Source: an uncultured Holosporaceae bacterium (GTDB lineage Bacteria; Pseudomonadota; Alphaproteobacteria; UBA3830). Taken from it: a DNA stretch of 36,899 nucleotides. The notes below the pieces were generated by a model, which was not told the origin of the DNA, made no database searches, and saw nothing but the letters and a program-made list of their open reading frames with translations. Positions 16,638-24,059 of this stretch are shown piece after piece. The stretch covers positions 1 to 36,899 of the forward strand of contig CAMNGH010000002.1 of assembly GCA_946538065.1 (NCBI GenBank), in the 5' to 3' direction. Position numbers and translations under genes: made by a program. Every line of letters starts with the position of its first letter. The stretch's first letter is position 1.

Positions 16638-17996
16638 TTACATCGCTTTTATTATAGCTTCAGTCATTTTCTTTGCATCACCAAGAAGCATCATTGTGTT
16701 TTGTTCATAGAACAGTTCGTTGTCAACTCCGGCGTATCCTGTTCCCATTGAACGCTTTAAAAATAATACTGTCTTAGCCTTTTCGACCTCAAGAATCGGC
16801 ATACCATATATCGGGCTGGTCGGGTCGTTTTTAGCTGCCGGATTTGTGACATCATTTGCGCCAACGACATAAGCGACATCGCAAGTTGCGAAATCTCTAT
16901 TGATTTCGTCTAATTCGAATACATCTTCATACGGGACATTCGCTTCTGCAAGTAAAACATTCATGTGTCCAGGCATACGTCCAGCGACAGGATGAATCGC
17001 ATACCTAACGGTCGTTCCGTTTTTCTTCAAAATATCGCCCAATTCTTTTAAGGCATGTTGAGCTTGTGAAGTTGCCATACCATATCCCGGTACAATTATA
17101 ACTGAGCTTGCGTTTTTCAAAATAAAAGCTGCATCTTCCGCTGCCCCCTGCTTAAATGGCTTTATCTCCGCAGATTTATTAGAGGCAGAGGAATAAACTC
17201 CCGAAGTAAAAATGACATCGAACAATGACCGATTCATTCCCTTACACATAATGTAACTCAGAATTGCTCCGCTCGCGCCAACGAGAGCCCCTGTAATAAT
17301 TAATAAATCATTTTGCAAAGTAAATCCGATTCCCGACGCAGCCCAACCTGAATACGAGTTCAGCATAGATACGACGACGGGCATATCAGCACCGCCAATT
17401 GGAATAATAAGCGTTGCGCCGAAAACTAACGATAATAATGTGAGCACAACAAATAACTGAACGTTTTCTGTATAAATAAAGCTAGCTAATAGTCCTAAAA
17501 TCAAAACTGCAATAACAGCGTTTGCAATGAGAGGAATATAGTGTCCTTTGTAAGTTCCTTGCAATTTTAAAAATGCGATGAAAGAGCCAGTAAACGTTAT
17601 CGCGCCGATAGATGCTCCGAGTCCCATCTCTATCAAACTTGATTTATATATTCCGTTTTCTCCGACAATATGAAATAAAGCCGGTGCAAAGCATGCGGCA
17701 AACGCAATCAAAACAGCAGCAAGTCCGACGAGACTATGGAATCCTGCAACCATTTGAGGTAATGCTGTCATAGATACTTTTTTTGCAATTAAAACTCCGA
17801 TACTTCCGCCAATCGCAATAGCAGAAATAACGAACCACATGTCTGATGTATCTATTGATAGGTAGACGGCTAAGCATGCAAAAGCCATTCCGAAAATACC
17901 GAATAAATTTCCCGCTCGTGATGTTTCAGCTGAAGAAAGCCCTTGCAACGCCAAAATAAAACAAATCGCTGCAATTAAGTAAAGAATATCTATCAT
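16638..17996 (-). CDS. pntB: NAD(P) transhydrogenase subunit beta
   Basis: 452 residues. The first ~260 residues hold about eight transmembrane helices of proton-channel domain II (early motif PQMVAGFHSLVGLAAV). The C-terminal ~175 residues are the NADP(H)-binding domain III: VPGYGMATSQAQHALKEL, RYAIHPVAGRMPGHMNVLLA, YVVGANDVTNPAAK and MGTGYAGVDNELF. The enzyme uses the proton gradient to make NADPH from NADH. A weak AGG ribosome site precedes the ATG, which lies 7 bp behind pntAB. The NAD-binding alpha subunit needed for function is not in this cluster. Confidence 0.96.
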   Translation of the reverse strand: MIDILYLIAAICFILALQGLSSAETSRAGNLFGIFGMAFACLAVYLSIDTSDMWFVISAIAIGGSIGVLIAKKVSMTALPQMVAGFHSLVGLAAVLIAFAACFAPALFHIVGENGIYKSSLIEMGLGASIGAITFTGSFIAFLKLQGTYKGHYIPLIANAVIAVLILGLLASFIYTENVQLFVVLTLLSLVFGATLIIPIGGADMPVVVSMLNSYSGWAASGIGFTLQNDLLIITGALVGASGAILSYIMCKGMNRSLFDVIFTSGVYSSASNKSAEIKPFKQGAAEDAAFILKNASSVIIVPGYGMATSQAQHALKELGDILKKNGTTVRYAIHPVAGRMPGHMNVLLAEANVPYEDVFELDEINRDFATCDVAYVVGANDVTNPAAKNDPTSPIYGMPILEVEKAKTVLFLKRSMGTGYAGVDNELFYEQNTMMLLGDAKKMTEAIIKAM

Positions 17997-18003
17997 TTAT
18001 AAC

Positions 18004-18342
18004 CTACTTCTTTTGAAACATACGTAACATTCTATGCGTAACGGTAAAACCGCCGAAGATATTGATGGAGGCAAGTACTACTGCAATAAATCCGAAAATT
18101 CTGGAATAGCTGAAAATAGTTTGTGCCGCCGCAAAAATTGCACCGATAATAATAACACTTGATATAGCGTTTGTAACTGACATTAACGGAGCATGTAACG
18201 CAGGCGTTACCTTCCAAACGACATAATAGCCCACGAAACAAGCAAGAATAAAAACGGTAATGCCGTGTATCCCACCTGAAGATGTCGTTCGCATAAAATC
18301 CAAAAGGCAGTTCAAGCCGTCAGCAAATACACAACACTCCAT
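18004..18342 (-). CDS. pntAB: NAD(P) transhydrogenase alpha subunit, membrane part
   Basis: 112 residues from the ATG at 18342, behind GGGGAAAAG; a TTG at 18357 would add five residues. It is the separate second half of the alpha subunit used in alphaproteobacteria: [20 protein letters not shown] then [18 protein letters not shown], the first highly conserved among PntA C-termini. About three transmembrane helices, ending in a basic RMLRMFQKK tail. It is followed by pntB. In most genomes pntAA sits just upstream; here trxB occupies that place with only 52 bp between, so the NAD-binding part must be encoded elsewhere or be lost. Confidence 0.93.
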   Translation of the reverse strand: MECCVFADGLNCLLDFMRTTSSGGIHGITVFILACFVGYYVVWKVTPALHAPLMSVTNAISSVIIIGAIFAAAQTIFSYSRIFGFIAVVLASINIFGGFTVTHRMLRMFQKK

Positions 18343-18394
18343 GTAACTTTTCCCCAATATCTTTTATATTCGGCGCAGTATAACAGAAAAAAGG

Positions 18395-19315
18395 TTAATT
18401 GTTTATAGATAAAAACTTATCTGCATCTATTCCTGCGATACACCCCTGCCCTGCAGATACTATTGCTTGTCTGTATGTTGGATTACAAACATCACCTGCA
18501 GCGAAAACTCCTTCTACCGATGTTTTCGAATTCGTCTGATTTTTTATGATATACCCGTTATCATCGGTCGCCACTTGCCCAACGAATATCGCAGTAGCCG
18601 GCTGATGTCCAATTGCTACGAAAACTCCATCAACTGAAAGTTCGAAATTCTCCGAAGTTTTTGTATTTTGTAATGCTAAACCGGTGACTTTAGAACCATC
18701 TCCAAGGATATCTAGAACTTTTGCATCCCATACGACTTTGATTTTTTCATTTGCAAATAATCGCTGTTGCATAACTTTTTCTGCACGCAAAGTATCTCTT
18801 CTGTGGATTAACGTGACGCTTCTGGCGAAATTCGTCAGATAGATAGCTTCTTCAACGGCGGTATTTCCGCCTCCAATTACCGCTACGTCTTTATTGCGGA
18901 AAAAGAAGCCATCGCAAGTCGCGCATGCAGAAACACCGCAGCCGATATACTTTGTTTCACCTTTCAGTCCCAGCCACTTCGCACTTGCGCCAGTGCAAAT
19001 AATTACCGTTTTGCTTTCATAATTCGCAGAATCTCCGAAACACTTGAATGGACGTTGCGAAAAATCCACACGATTAATAACATCGTACACTATATTAACG
19101 CCGATTTTTTCAGCCTGCTCTCTCATTTTTTCCATTAATTCAGGCCCGGAAACAGGTTCTGAAAATCCAGGATAGTTCTCGATAAAAGAAGTAATAATTA
19201 ATTGACCACCTTGTTGCGATCCCGTTAAAAGAGTAACTTTTCGTCCCGCTCTCGCCGCATAAATAGCCGCGGTATATCCCGCCGGTCCGCTTCCTATAAC
19301 CAATACATCTATCAC
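18395..19315 (-). CDS. trxB: Thioredoxin-disulfide reductase
   Basis: 306 residues from a GTG at 19315, chosen because AGGAG lies seven bases upstream; the frame extends further to 19348 but those codons overlap the ribosome site. Two nucleotide-binding domains: FAD site VIGSGPAGYTAAIYAARAG (residues ~6-24) and NADPH site VAVIGGGNTAVEEAIYL (~145-161). The redox-active CATC is at residues 131-134 (VSACATCDGFF). The second FAD motif, GVFAAGDV, is near the C-terminus. It transfers electrons from NADPH to thioredoxin, which makes its position next to the NADPH-producing transhydrogenase sensible. It follows the methyltransferase gene by 38 bp. Confidence 0.96.
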   Translation of the reverse strand: MIDVLVIGSGPAGYTAAIYAARAGRKVTLLTGSQQGGQLIITSFIENYPGFSEPVSGPELMEKMREQAEKIGVNIVYDVINRVDFSQRPFKCFGDSANYESKTVIICTGASAKWLGLKGETKYIGCGVSACATCDGFFFRNKDVAVIGGGNTAVEEAIYLTNFARSVTLIHRRDTLRAEKVMQQRLFANEKIKVVWDAKVLDILGDGSKVTGLALQNTKTSENFELSVDGVFVAIGHQPATAIFVGQVATDDNGYIIKNQTNSKTSVEGVFAAGDVCNPTYRQAIVSAGQGCIAGIDADKFLSINN

Positions 19316-19353
19316 GTCAATTCTCCTAAAACACATAGATGTTACCATTGAAA

Positions 19354-20067
19354 TTACTCACCTGCTAATATTTTTTTCATTATATCGGTATAACTTCCAT
19401 CATCATTATGCACAATTATTCCTTGAGAAATTTTCATATCAGATTTGCGACCTTTTTTCCCGGTTACGATTACACGCTTTGCATCTGCTTCACGTTTTGA
19501 ATATACCGGAATAATTTCGATATCTCCGAGGTACGTTAATGTCGCCTGCAAAATATCTCCGAGTCGAGACGCACTGTGAATTATTGAAAAAGTACCACCG
19601 TTTTTTAATCTTTTAATGCAGAATGCAATCCAGTTACTTAGTTCAATTGTCTCGAAATTCGCGAGCTGTTTAGTTTTAGAAATTCGGGATGATGTTCTCT
19701 TGAAAAAAGGTGGATTTGTAATAACCTGATCAAAATGCTCTTTGCGAATATCAGCATCTGAATTGATATTTTCTATTCCGCAATTAACAACATTTATATC
19801 GATATTATTTAATTCTGCGTTTTTTTTACATAGCTCACACATTTTTACATCTAAATCTACTGCGGTTATGTTTAAACTTTCTTCCCTCTTTTTAAGAATT
19901 AGCGAAATAGCACCAACGCCACAGCCGACATCAAGAATTTTTTGATTCGGTTTCACATTAACAAACGCACTAAGCAAAATGGGATCAATCGCTACTCTAT
20001 ATCCGTTTTTTGGTTGAAGTAATTTTAACTTTCCGTTCAAGATATAATCTTGTGTAAATTCGTTCAT
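19354..20067 (-). CDS. TrmN6-like tRNA1(Val) adenine-N6-methyltransferase
   Basis: 237 residues of the YfiC/TrmN6 type. Substrate-side start (GKLKLLQPKNGYRVAIDPILLSAF), SAM motif I ILDVGCGVGAISLIL, acidic motif ITAVDLDVKMCELC, and the N6-adenine catalytic motif NPPFF at residues 118-122. It ends with RVIVTGKKGRKSDMKI, also typical. The expected reaction is methylation of A37 in tRNA1(Val), but specificity is by family only. There is no clear ribosome site. It is divergent from the prenyl synthase with only 39 bp between start codons, so their promoters overlap. It heads the run to trxB, pntAB and pntB. Confidence 0.85.
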   Translation of the reverse strand: MNEFTQDYILNGKLKLLQPKNGYRVAIDPILLSAFVNVKPNQKILDVGCGVGAISLILKKREESLNITAVDLDVKMCELCKKNAELNNIDINVVNCGIENINSDADIRKEHFDQVITNPPFFKRTSSRISKTKQLANFETIELSNWIAFCIKRLKNGGTFSIIHSASRLGDILQATLTYLGDIEIIPVYSKREADAKRVIVTGKKGRKSDMKISQGIIVHNDDGSYTDIMKKILAGE

Positions 20068-20106
20068 AATGTTATCTGTTTTCTATAGGAGTATATTAAC
20101 ACCGTA

Positions 20107-20997
20107 ATGGATATTTACGAAGAAATAAAACTATTCCAATTTGATATCGATACAATTATTGCTCAAAAATTGCGTGAATTCGAGTTCATCAGAAATTATC
20201 TGAATATGTCTCGAGGAAAAAGATTGAGATCAAAACTTTATTGGTTAGCTTGTAAAATCCTAGGCGAAACTCCATCTCCGAAAATTGCTGCAGCGTTTGA
20301 AATATTGCATCAAGCGACACTTATGCATGACGATGTTTTAGATGACGCTGATGTTCGCCGAAATATCAAAACCATCTCTGCGGAAAAAGGAAACACCTTC
20401 AGCATATTGTCAGGCGACATTCTGTTAGCAAGTTGCATGAAATTAATAGCCGAAGGGCATTCATTTCGATTAATACATTTATTTTCCGAGCTAGCTACGA
20501 ATCTAATTCAAGGTGAACTTAAATGCCAAAGTATGCAGCTTTCCGCAGATATGTCGGAATACAAACAAAACGTCTATCTGAAAACAGGATGTTTTTTCGA
20601 AATTATAATAAAAAGTGTTCGGTATAAGAATAATAACCTTGTACCGTTTGGTCACGCATTTGGAATTTTCTTTCAAATGGTCGACGATTATAAAGACTGT
20701 TTTTGCATAGAGGCCGTAACCGGGAAAAAACAATTTCAGGATTTAATGTCAAGAACAATTACCTTTCCGATAATTCTTGCTTATAAGCACGCAACTGTAG
20801 CGGAAAAAGAGGAAATTCAAAAATTTTTCAATGGCGGACACTCAATTGATAGCGTTATCACTATAGTGAATAAAGTTCAAAAAAAATCTGCAAACCTACT
20901 AAGTTCGCAAAAAATACGGATTCTTGCTTCTTTACGACAAGTAACGAATTCCTCGTATAAAGAAGAAATACTGCGTTTAGTCGACACGATCTATTAA
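20107..20997 (+). CDS. Polyprenyl (probably octaprenyl-type) diphosphate synthase
   Basis: 296 residues, slightly shorter than the ~320 of IspB. It extends farnesyl diphosphate with isopentenyl diphosphate to make the ubiquinone or lipid-carrier side chain. GKRLRSK corresponds to the substrate-binding GKRLRP. The first Asp-rich motif is HDDVLDDADVRR (Asp75-80) and the second is MVDDYKD (Asp193, 194, 197). LKTGCFFEI matches the conserved lysine-threonine region. Chain length cannot be read from sequence with certainty. The start codon has no proper ribosome site (an AGGAG lies 16 bases away), so the true start is slightly uncertain. Confidence 0.88.
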   Translation: MDIYEEIKLFQFDIDTIIAQKLREFEFIRNYLNMSRGKRLRSKLYWLACKILGETPSPKIAAAFEILHQATLMHDDVLDDADVRRNIKTISAEKGNTFSILSGDILLASCMKLIAEGHSFRLIHLFSELATNLIQGELKCQSMQLSADMSEYKQNVYLKTGCFFEIIIKSVRYKNNNLVPFGHAFGIFFQMVDDYKDCFCIEAVTGKKQFQDLMSRTITFPIILAYKHATVAEKEEIQKFFNGGHSIDSVITIVNKVQKKSANLLSSQKIRILASLRQVTNSSYKEEILRLVDTIY

Positions 20998-21087
20998 GCA
21001 ATTTCAAAAGAACGTAACATATTATACAAAATTAACCGTTTGTTTAATACTACCTTGTACAATTCTCCAACAATAGGAGAACATATT

Positions 21088-21918
21088 ATGCACAGCGTTT
21101 TAAAAAAATTATTCGCGGTTACGATTCTGGTCGTTTCAATATTCGACGTAAAAGCAACGACAATACCAGAAAGTCCTGTAGAAATAAAAACCTCCTCAAG
21201 AGTCAGACCTATTTCAACTGAAGAAGAAATCCGAACTCGAGAAACCGCCTGTTTTTGCATTGTAAGACACGGCGAAACGACAATGAATAGTGCAAGAAGA
21301 ATACAGGGTAATTCTCAAGAAGGCTGTCTCATTTTAACGCAGGAATTCCTTGAAATATGCAGGATTTACTCTCAAGATCGAATATTTGATGCGATGTATT
21401 CAGGAGATAACGTACGAACCAATTTAACGATGCGATGTTTAACGGGCAATCTTGGCGATGAAACTTGTAAAAAGTATCCTGAATTTAATGAGCAAGGATT
21501 AGGAATATTTGAAGGGCAAGCAGCTGAATCGGTATTGTCAGATGAAGAATTTAAAAAAATGCTTGAAAATCCTGACTATAAAGTTCCTGAAGATGTTGAA
21601 GCAAAAAAATCTTCTGAAACCGGAAGCGAGGTAATAGAAAGAATGCTAGCCGGAATTTATAAAATTGCTCATGAACATATCGGCCAAAAAATAGCTGTCT
21701 GCTCCAGCCAATGTGCGATAAATTGGTTCTATCGTTGGGCTTCAAAAAATTATGATGCTGTCCTGCGCTTAGATAATCTCGATGCAATCGTTTTTAAATA
21801 TCACTTCAGCTCTGATGAAAGCGATGACACAATCGAATTGGTAACGAAAGAAAATATTCCCTTTCTTGAAGCCTATGAATTAGTAAAAAAGATGAAGTTA
21901 TCATCTGACAACGACTAA
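21088..21918 (+). CDS. Exported histidine-phosphatase-like protein lacking second catalytic His
   Basis: 276 residues from the ATG at 21088, which has AGGAG seven bases upstream; the frame opens earlier at 21040. Signal peptide MHSVLKKLFAVTILVVSIFDVKA. The phosphoglycerate-mutase-like histidine phosphatase core follows: nucleophile motif IVRHGETTMN (Arg60, His61), MYSGDNVRTNLTMR (Arg110), and FNEQGLGIFEGQ (Glu135). The second catalytic histidine, normally in a VSHG motif, is replaced: IAVCSSQCAINWF places Ser207 where His is expected. Such proteins remove phosphate from sugars, nucleotides or proteins; with that residue lost it may be inactive or act as a binding protein. The stop lies 6 bp from the convergent rluB. 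Confidence 0.8.
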   Translation: MHSVLKKLFAVTILVVSIFDVKATTIPESPVEIKTSSRVRPISTEEEIRTRETACFCIVRHGETTMNSARRIQGNSQEGCLILTQEFLEICRIYSQDRIFDAMYSGDNVRTNLTMRCLTGNLGDETCKKYPEFNEQGLGIFEGQAAESVLSDEEFKKMLENPDYKVPEDVEAKKSSETGSEVIERMLAGIYKIAHEHIGQKIAVCSSQCAINWFYRWASKNYDAVLRLDNLDAIVFKYHFSSDESDDTIELVTKENIPFLEAYELVKKMKLSSDND

Positions 21919-21924
21919 AAATGC

Positions 21925-22668
21925 TTAGGCAAGTCTTTTCAGTAAAGCTTGTGTTTCTTTATCAGATAGCTGAACAAAAGAACCTTTAGGCAATTCTCCG
22001 AGCATAATTCCGCCATAGCTGACACGAATCAATCGATTGACTGTGCATGACATATATTCCATGACTTTTCGAATTTCTCGATTTTTGCCCTCGGATAATG
22101 TCACCTGTATCCACGAATTTGCGGATTGTTTATTGCGAGGCGTTTCGAATTTTACGTCAATCGAACCATATCTCACGCCACCTACGGTAACTCCTTTTTT
22201 CAGTTTCCGTATTTGCTCATCGGTTAATGTCCCGAATATTCGTGCGCGATATGTTCGTTTAACGCCTGTACTCGGCAGTTCCATTTTCCGTGCTAAATTT
22301 CCGCTATTGGTAAATAGCAGCAGGCCTTCTGTGTTGTAATCGAGACGACCAATGTAAATCAAACGTTGATTAATTTTCGGAATACAATCAAATACTGTTC
22401 GCCGATTTTTAGGATCGCGTTTTGTCGTAAGAACTCCGCTTGGTTTGTGAAATTTCCAAACTATAATTTTTTCTGACGCTTTATTAATCGGATTACCGTC
22501 GACAGTGATAACATTTTCATCCGTTACGAAATAAACAGGCGTTTTAACTATTACGCCATCAACTTTTACTCGTTCTGTCTCAATCAATCGCTCAGCTTCT
22601 CGACGTGATGCCACTCCGCTTTCAGCAATTTTTTTCGCGAGTCGGACTGTTTTTGCTTCTTTTAACAT
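21925..22668 (-). CDS. rluB: 23S rRNA pseudouridine synthase, RluB/RsuA family
   Basis: 247 residues. An N-terminal S4 RNA-binding domain (VRLAKKIAESGVASRREAERLI) precedes the RsuA-type catalytic domain: FHKPSGVLTT, then IYIGRLDYNTEGLLLFTN with the catalytic Asp110, LSEGKNREIRKVM and LIRVSYGGIMLG. Family members isomerise a uridine in 23S or 16S rRNA; the RluB assignment over RsuA/RluE is by overall resemblance. The ATG overlaps the end of the upstream oxidoreductase gene by seven bases (ATGTTAA), so translation is coupled. Third gene in thrS - oxidoreductase - rluB. Confidence 0.9.
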   Translation of the reverse strand: MLKEAKTVRLAKKIAESGVASRREAERLIETERVKVDGVIVKTPVYFVTDENVITVDGNPINKASEKIIVWKFHKPSGVLTTKRDPKNRRTVFDCIPKINQRLIYIGRLDYNTEGLLLFTNSGNLARKMELPSTGVKRTYRARIFGTLTDEQIRKLKKGVTVGGVRYGSIDVKFETPRNKQSANSWIQVTLSEGKNREIRKVMEYMSCTVNRLIRVSYGGIMLGELPKGSFVQLSDKETQALLKRLA

Positions 22669-24038
22669 CCCGTCATTATTCTGTCTATTAGTTGTTGCGT
22701 AGTCGGAATGAAGTTGTTTGCATAGAACGGATCTTCTGCAAAACGGTAAGCCATGTGTCCAGCAAAAAGCAGATTGTTTTCAACGTCATCGGTGTGTGCT
22801 GCTCTTTGTAGACTCTTTTGTATACAAAAACTGCGTGGATCAGGAATTTTTCCCGTGGTCCCATTTCGCTGACACCAACTGCTGAAACGACATGCGCTTA
22901 AACAACAACAGCAATTTTTTTGATCTTGCAGAATTTGTTGCGATTCCGCAGGAGTAACAAAAACGACAGTATTATCAGGAGTTAACATCGGAACCGTAAA
23001 TCCGTCTTGATACCAATCTTCTACATTTTCTTTAGCCATGGCATCAATGCAAACCTTTTGTCCGAAAACATCGACGAACAAATCAGAATCTTCAACGATA
23101 GCTACCTGCCTATTTTGACGTGCCAATAAATTGGATAGCATTTTGTTATTTATCGCGGAAGAATAAAATCCCGTCGGACTTAATCTGGTTAGTTTTACAT
23201 CACCACGCTTTAATGCCATCAGTTTCGGCTGCCATGCTTTTGCAACAGGTGTTTCCTGAGTCAAAATAGGACGAGTTCCGAATTGAAAAGCGACGGGCCC
23301 CAACTCCGGATTGTTTATGTAATCTTCCCATTCGGACAGCCACCAGACACTGCCGGCAATGATAATCGGCACCGCGCATAAATTGAAGCTGTTCATCGTT
23401 TTACGCAATTCAACTAAGCGCAAATATGGATTTAACGGAGTATTTGGATCTTCTGCGTTAGATAACCCATTGTGTCCACCGGCAAGCCATGGATCTTCAT
23501 ATACAACGCCCCCCAAAAATTCCTGAACCTTTTTATAAGAACGGCGAAACAACGCTGAAAATGCTCTTGCAGAAGAAACAATAGGGTAATAATAAACACC
23601 GAATTTGGAGGTGATTTCGCCCAAGTTATACGGCATACCGGCACCGCATACAATGCCGTGAATGCAGTTTTTTGCCCCCTCCAAAATGCGAGTAAGAATT
23701 TCTTCACATGCGCCCATTTCCCAAAGTACATTCATATGAATGCGTCCTTTGCCGTTTGAACGCTCTCTCGCTATTTTTGCTTGAGCTATGCCTCCGGCAA
23801 CAGCATACTCTATTAATTCTCTGCGCCGTTCCTGTCGGGTTTTACCGTGATAAATCTGCGGAATAATATTTCCGTTCTCGTCGTAAGAATCAGCGTTAAC
23901 TCCAGAAAATGTGCCAACTGCTCCCGCTGCCGCCCAAGCACCACAAGTTTCTCCTGTCGAAACGGAAATACCTTTACCGCCCTCCAATAACGGCAAAACC
24001 AACGCGTTAGAAATTTTTTGTAAATTAAGTTTTATCAC
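22662..24038 (-). CDS. NAD(P)H-dependent flavin oxidoreductase / nitronate monooxygenase family
   Basis: 458 residues from GTG, eight bases after AAAGGAG. It belongs to the 2-nitropropane-dioxygenase-like TIM-barrel FMN enzymes: GGKGISVSTGETCGAWAAAG at the start, VCGAGMPYNL, WLAGGHNGLSN with the active-site-region histidine, IIAGSVWW and FQFGTRPILTQE. A C-terminal extension of about 100 residues carries a cysteine cluster NCCCCLSACRFSSWC (residues ~371-385) and later PDPRSFCIQK. That pattern might bind a metal or Fe-S cluster, which is inference. It is longer than ordinary nitronate monooxygenases (~320-380). Substrate unknown. It lies 21 bp after thrS and overlaps rluB. Confidence 0.85.
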   Translation of the reverse strand: MIKLNLQKISNALVLPLLEGGKGISVSTGETCGAWAAAGAVGTFSGVNADSYDENGNIIPQIYHGKTRQERRRELIEYAVAGGIAQAKIARERSNGKGRIHMNVLWEMGACEEILTRILEGAKNCIHGIVCGAGMPYNLGEITSKFGVYYYPIVSSARAFSALFRRSYKKVQEFLGGVVYEDPWLAGGHNGLSNAEDPNTPLNPYLRLVELRKTMNSFNLCAVPIIIAGSVWWLSEWEDYINNPELGPVAFQFGTRPILTQETPVAKAWQPKLMALKRGDVKLTRLSPTGFYSSAINNKMLSNLLARQNRQVAIVEDSDLFVDVFGQKVCIDAMAKENVEDWYQDGFTVPMLTPDNTVVFVTPAESQQILQDQKNCCCCLSACRFSSWCQRNGTTGKIPDPRSFCIQKSLQRAAHTDDVENNLLFAGHMAYRFAEDPFYANNFIPTTQQLIDRIMTGC

Positions 24039-24059
24039 GGCAAAACTCCTTTACTTATA

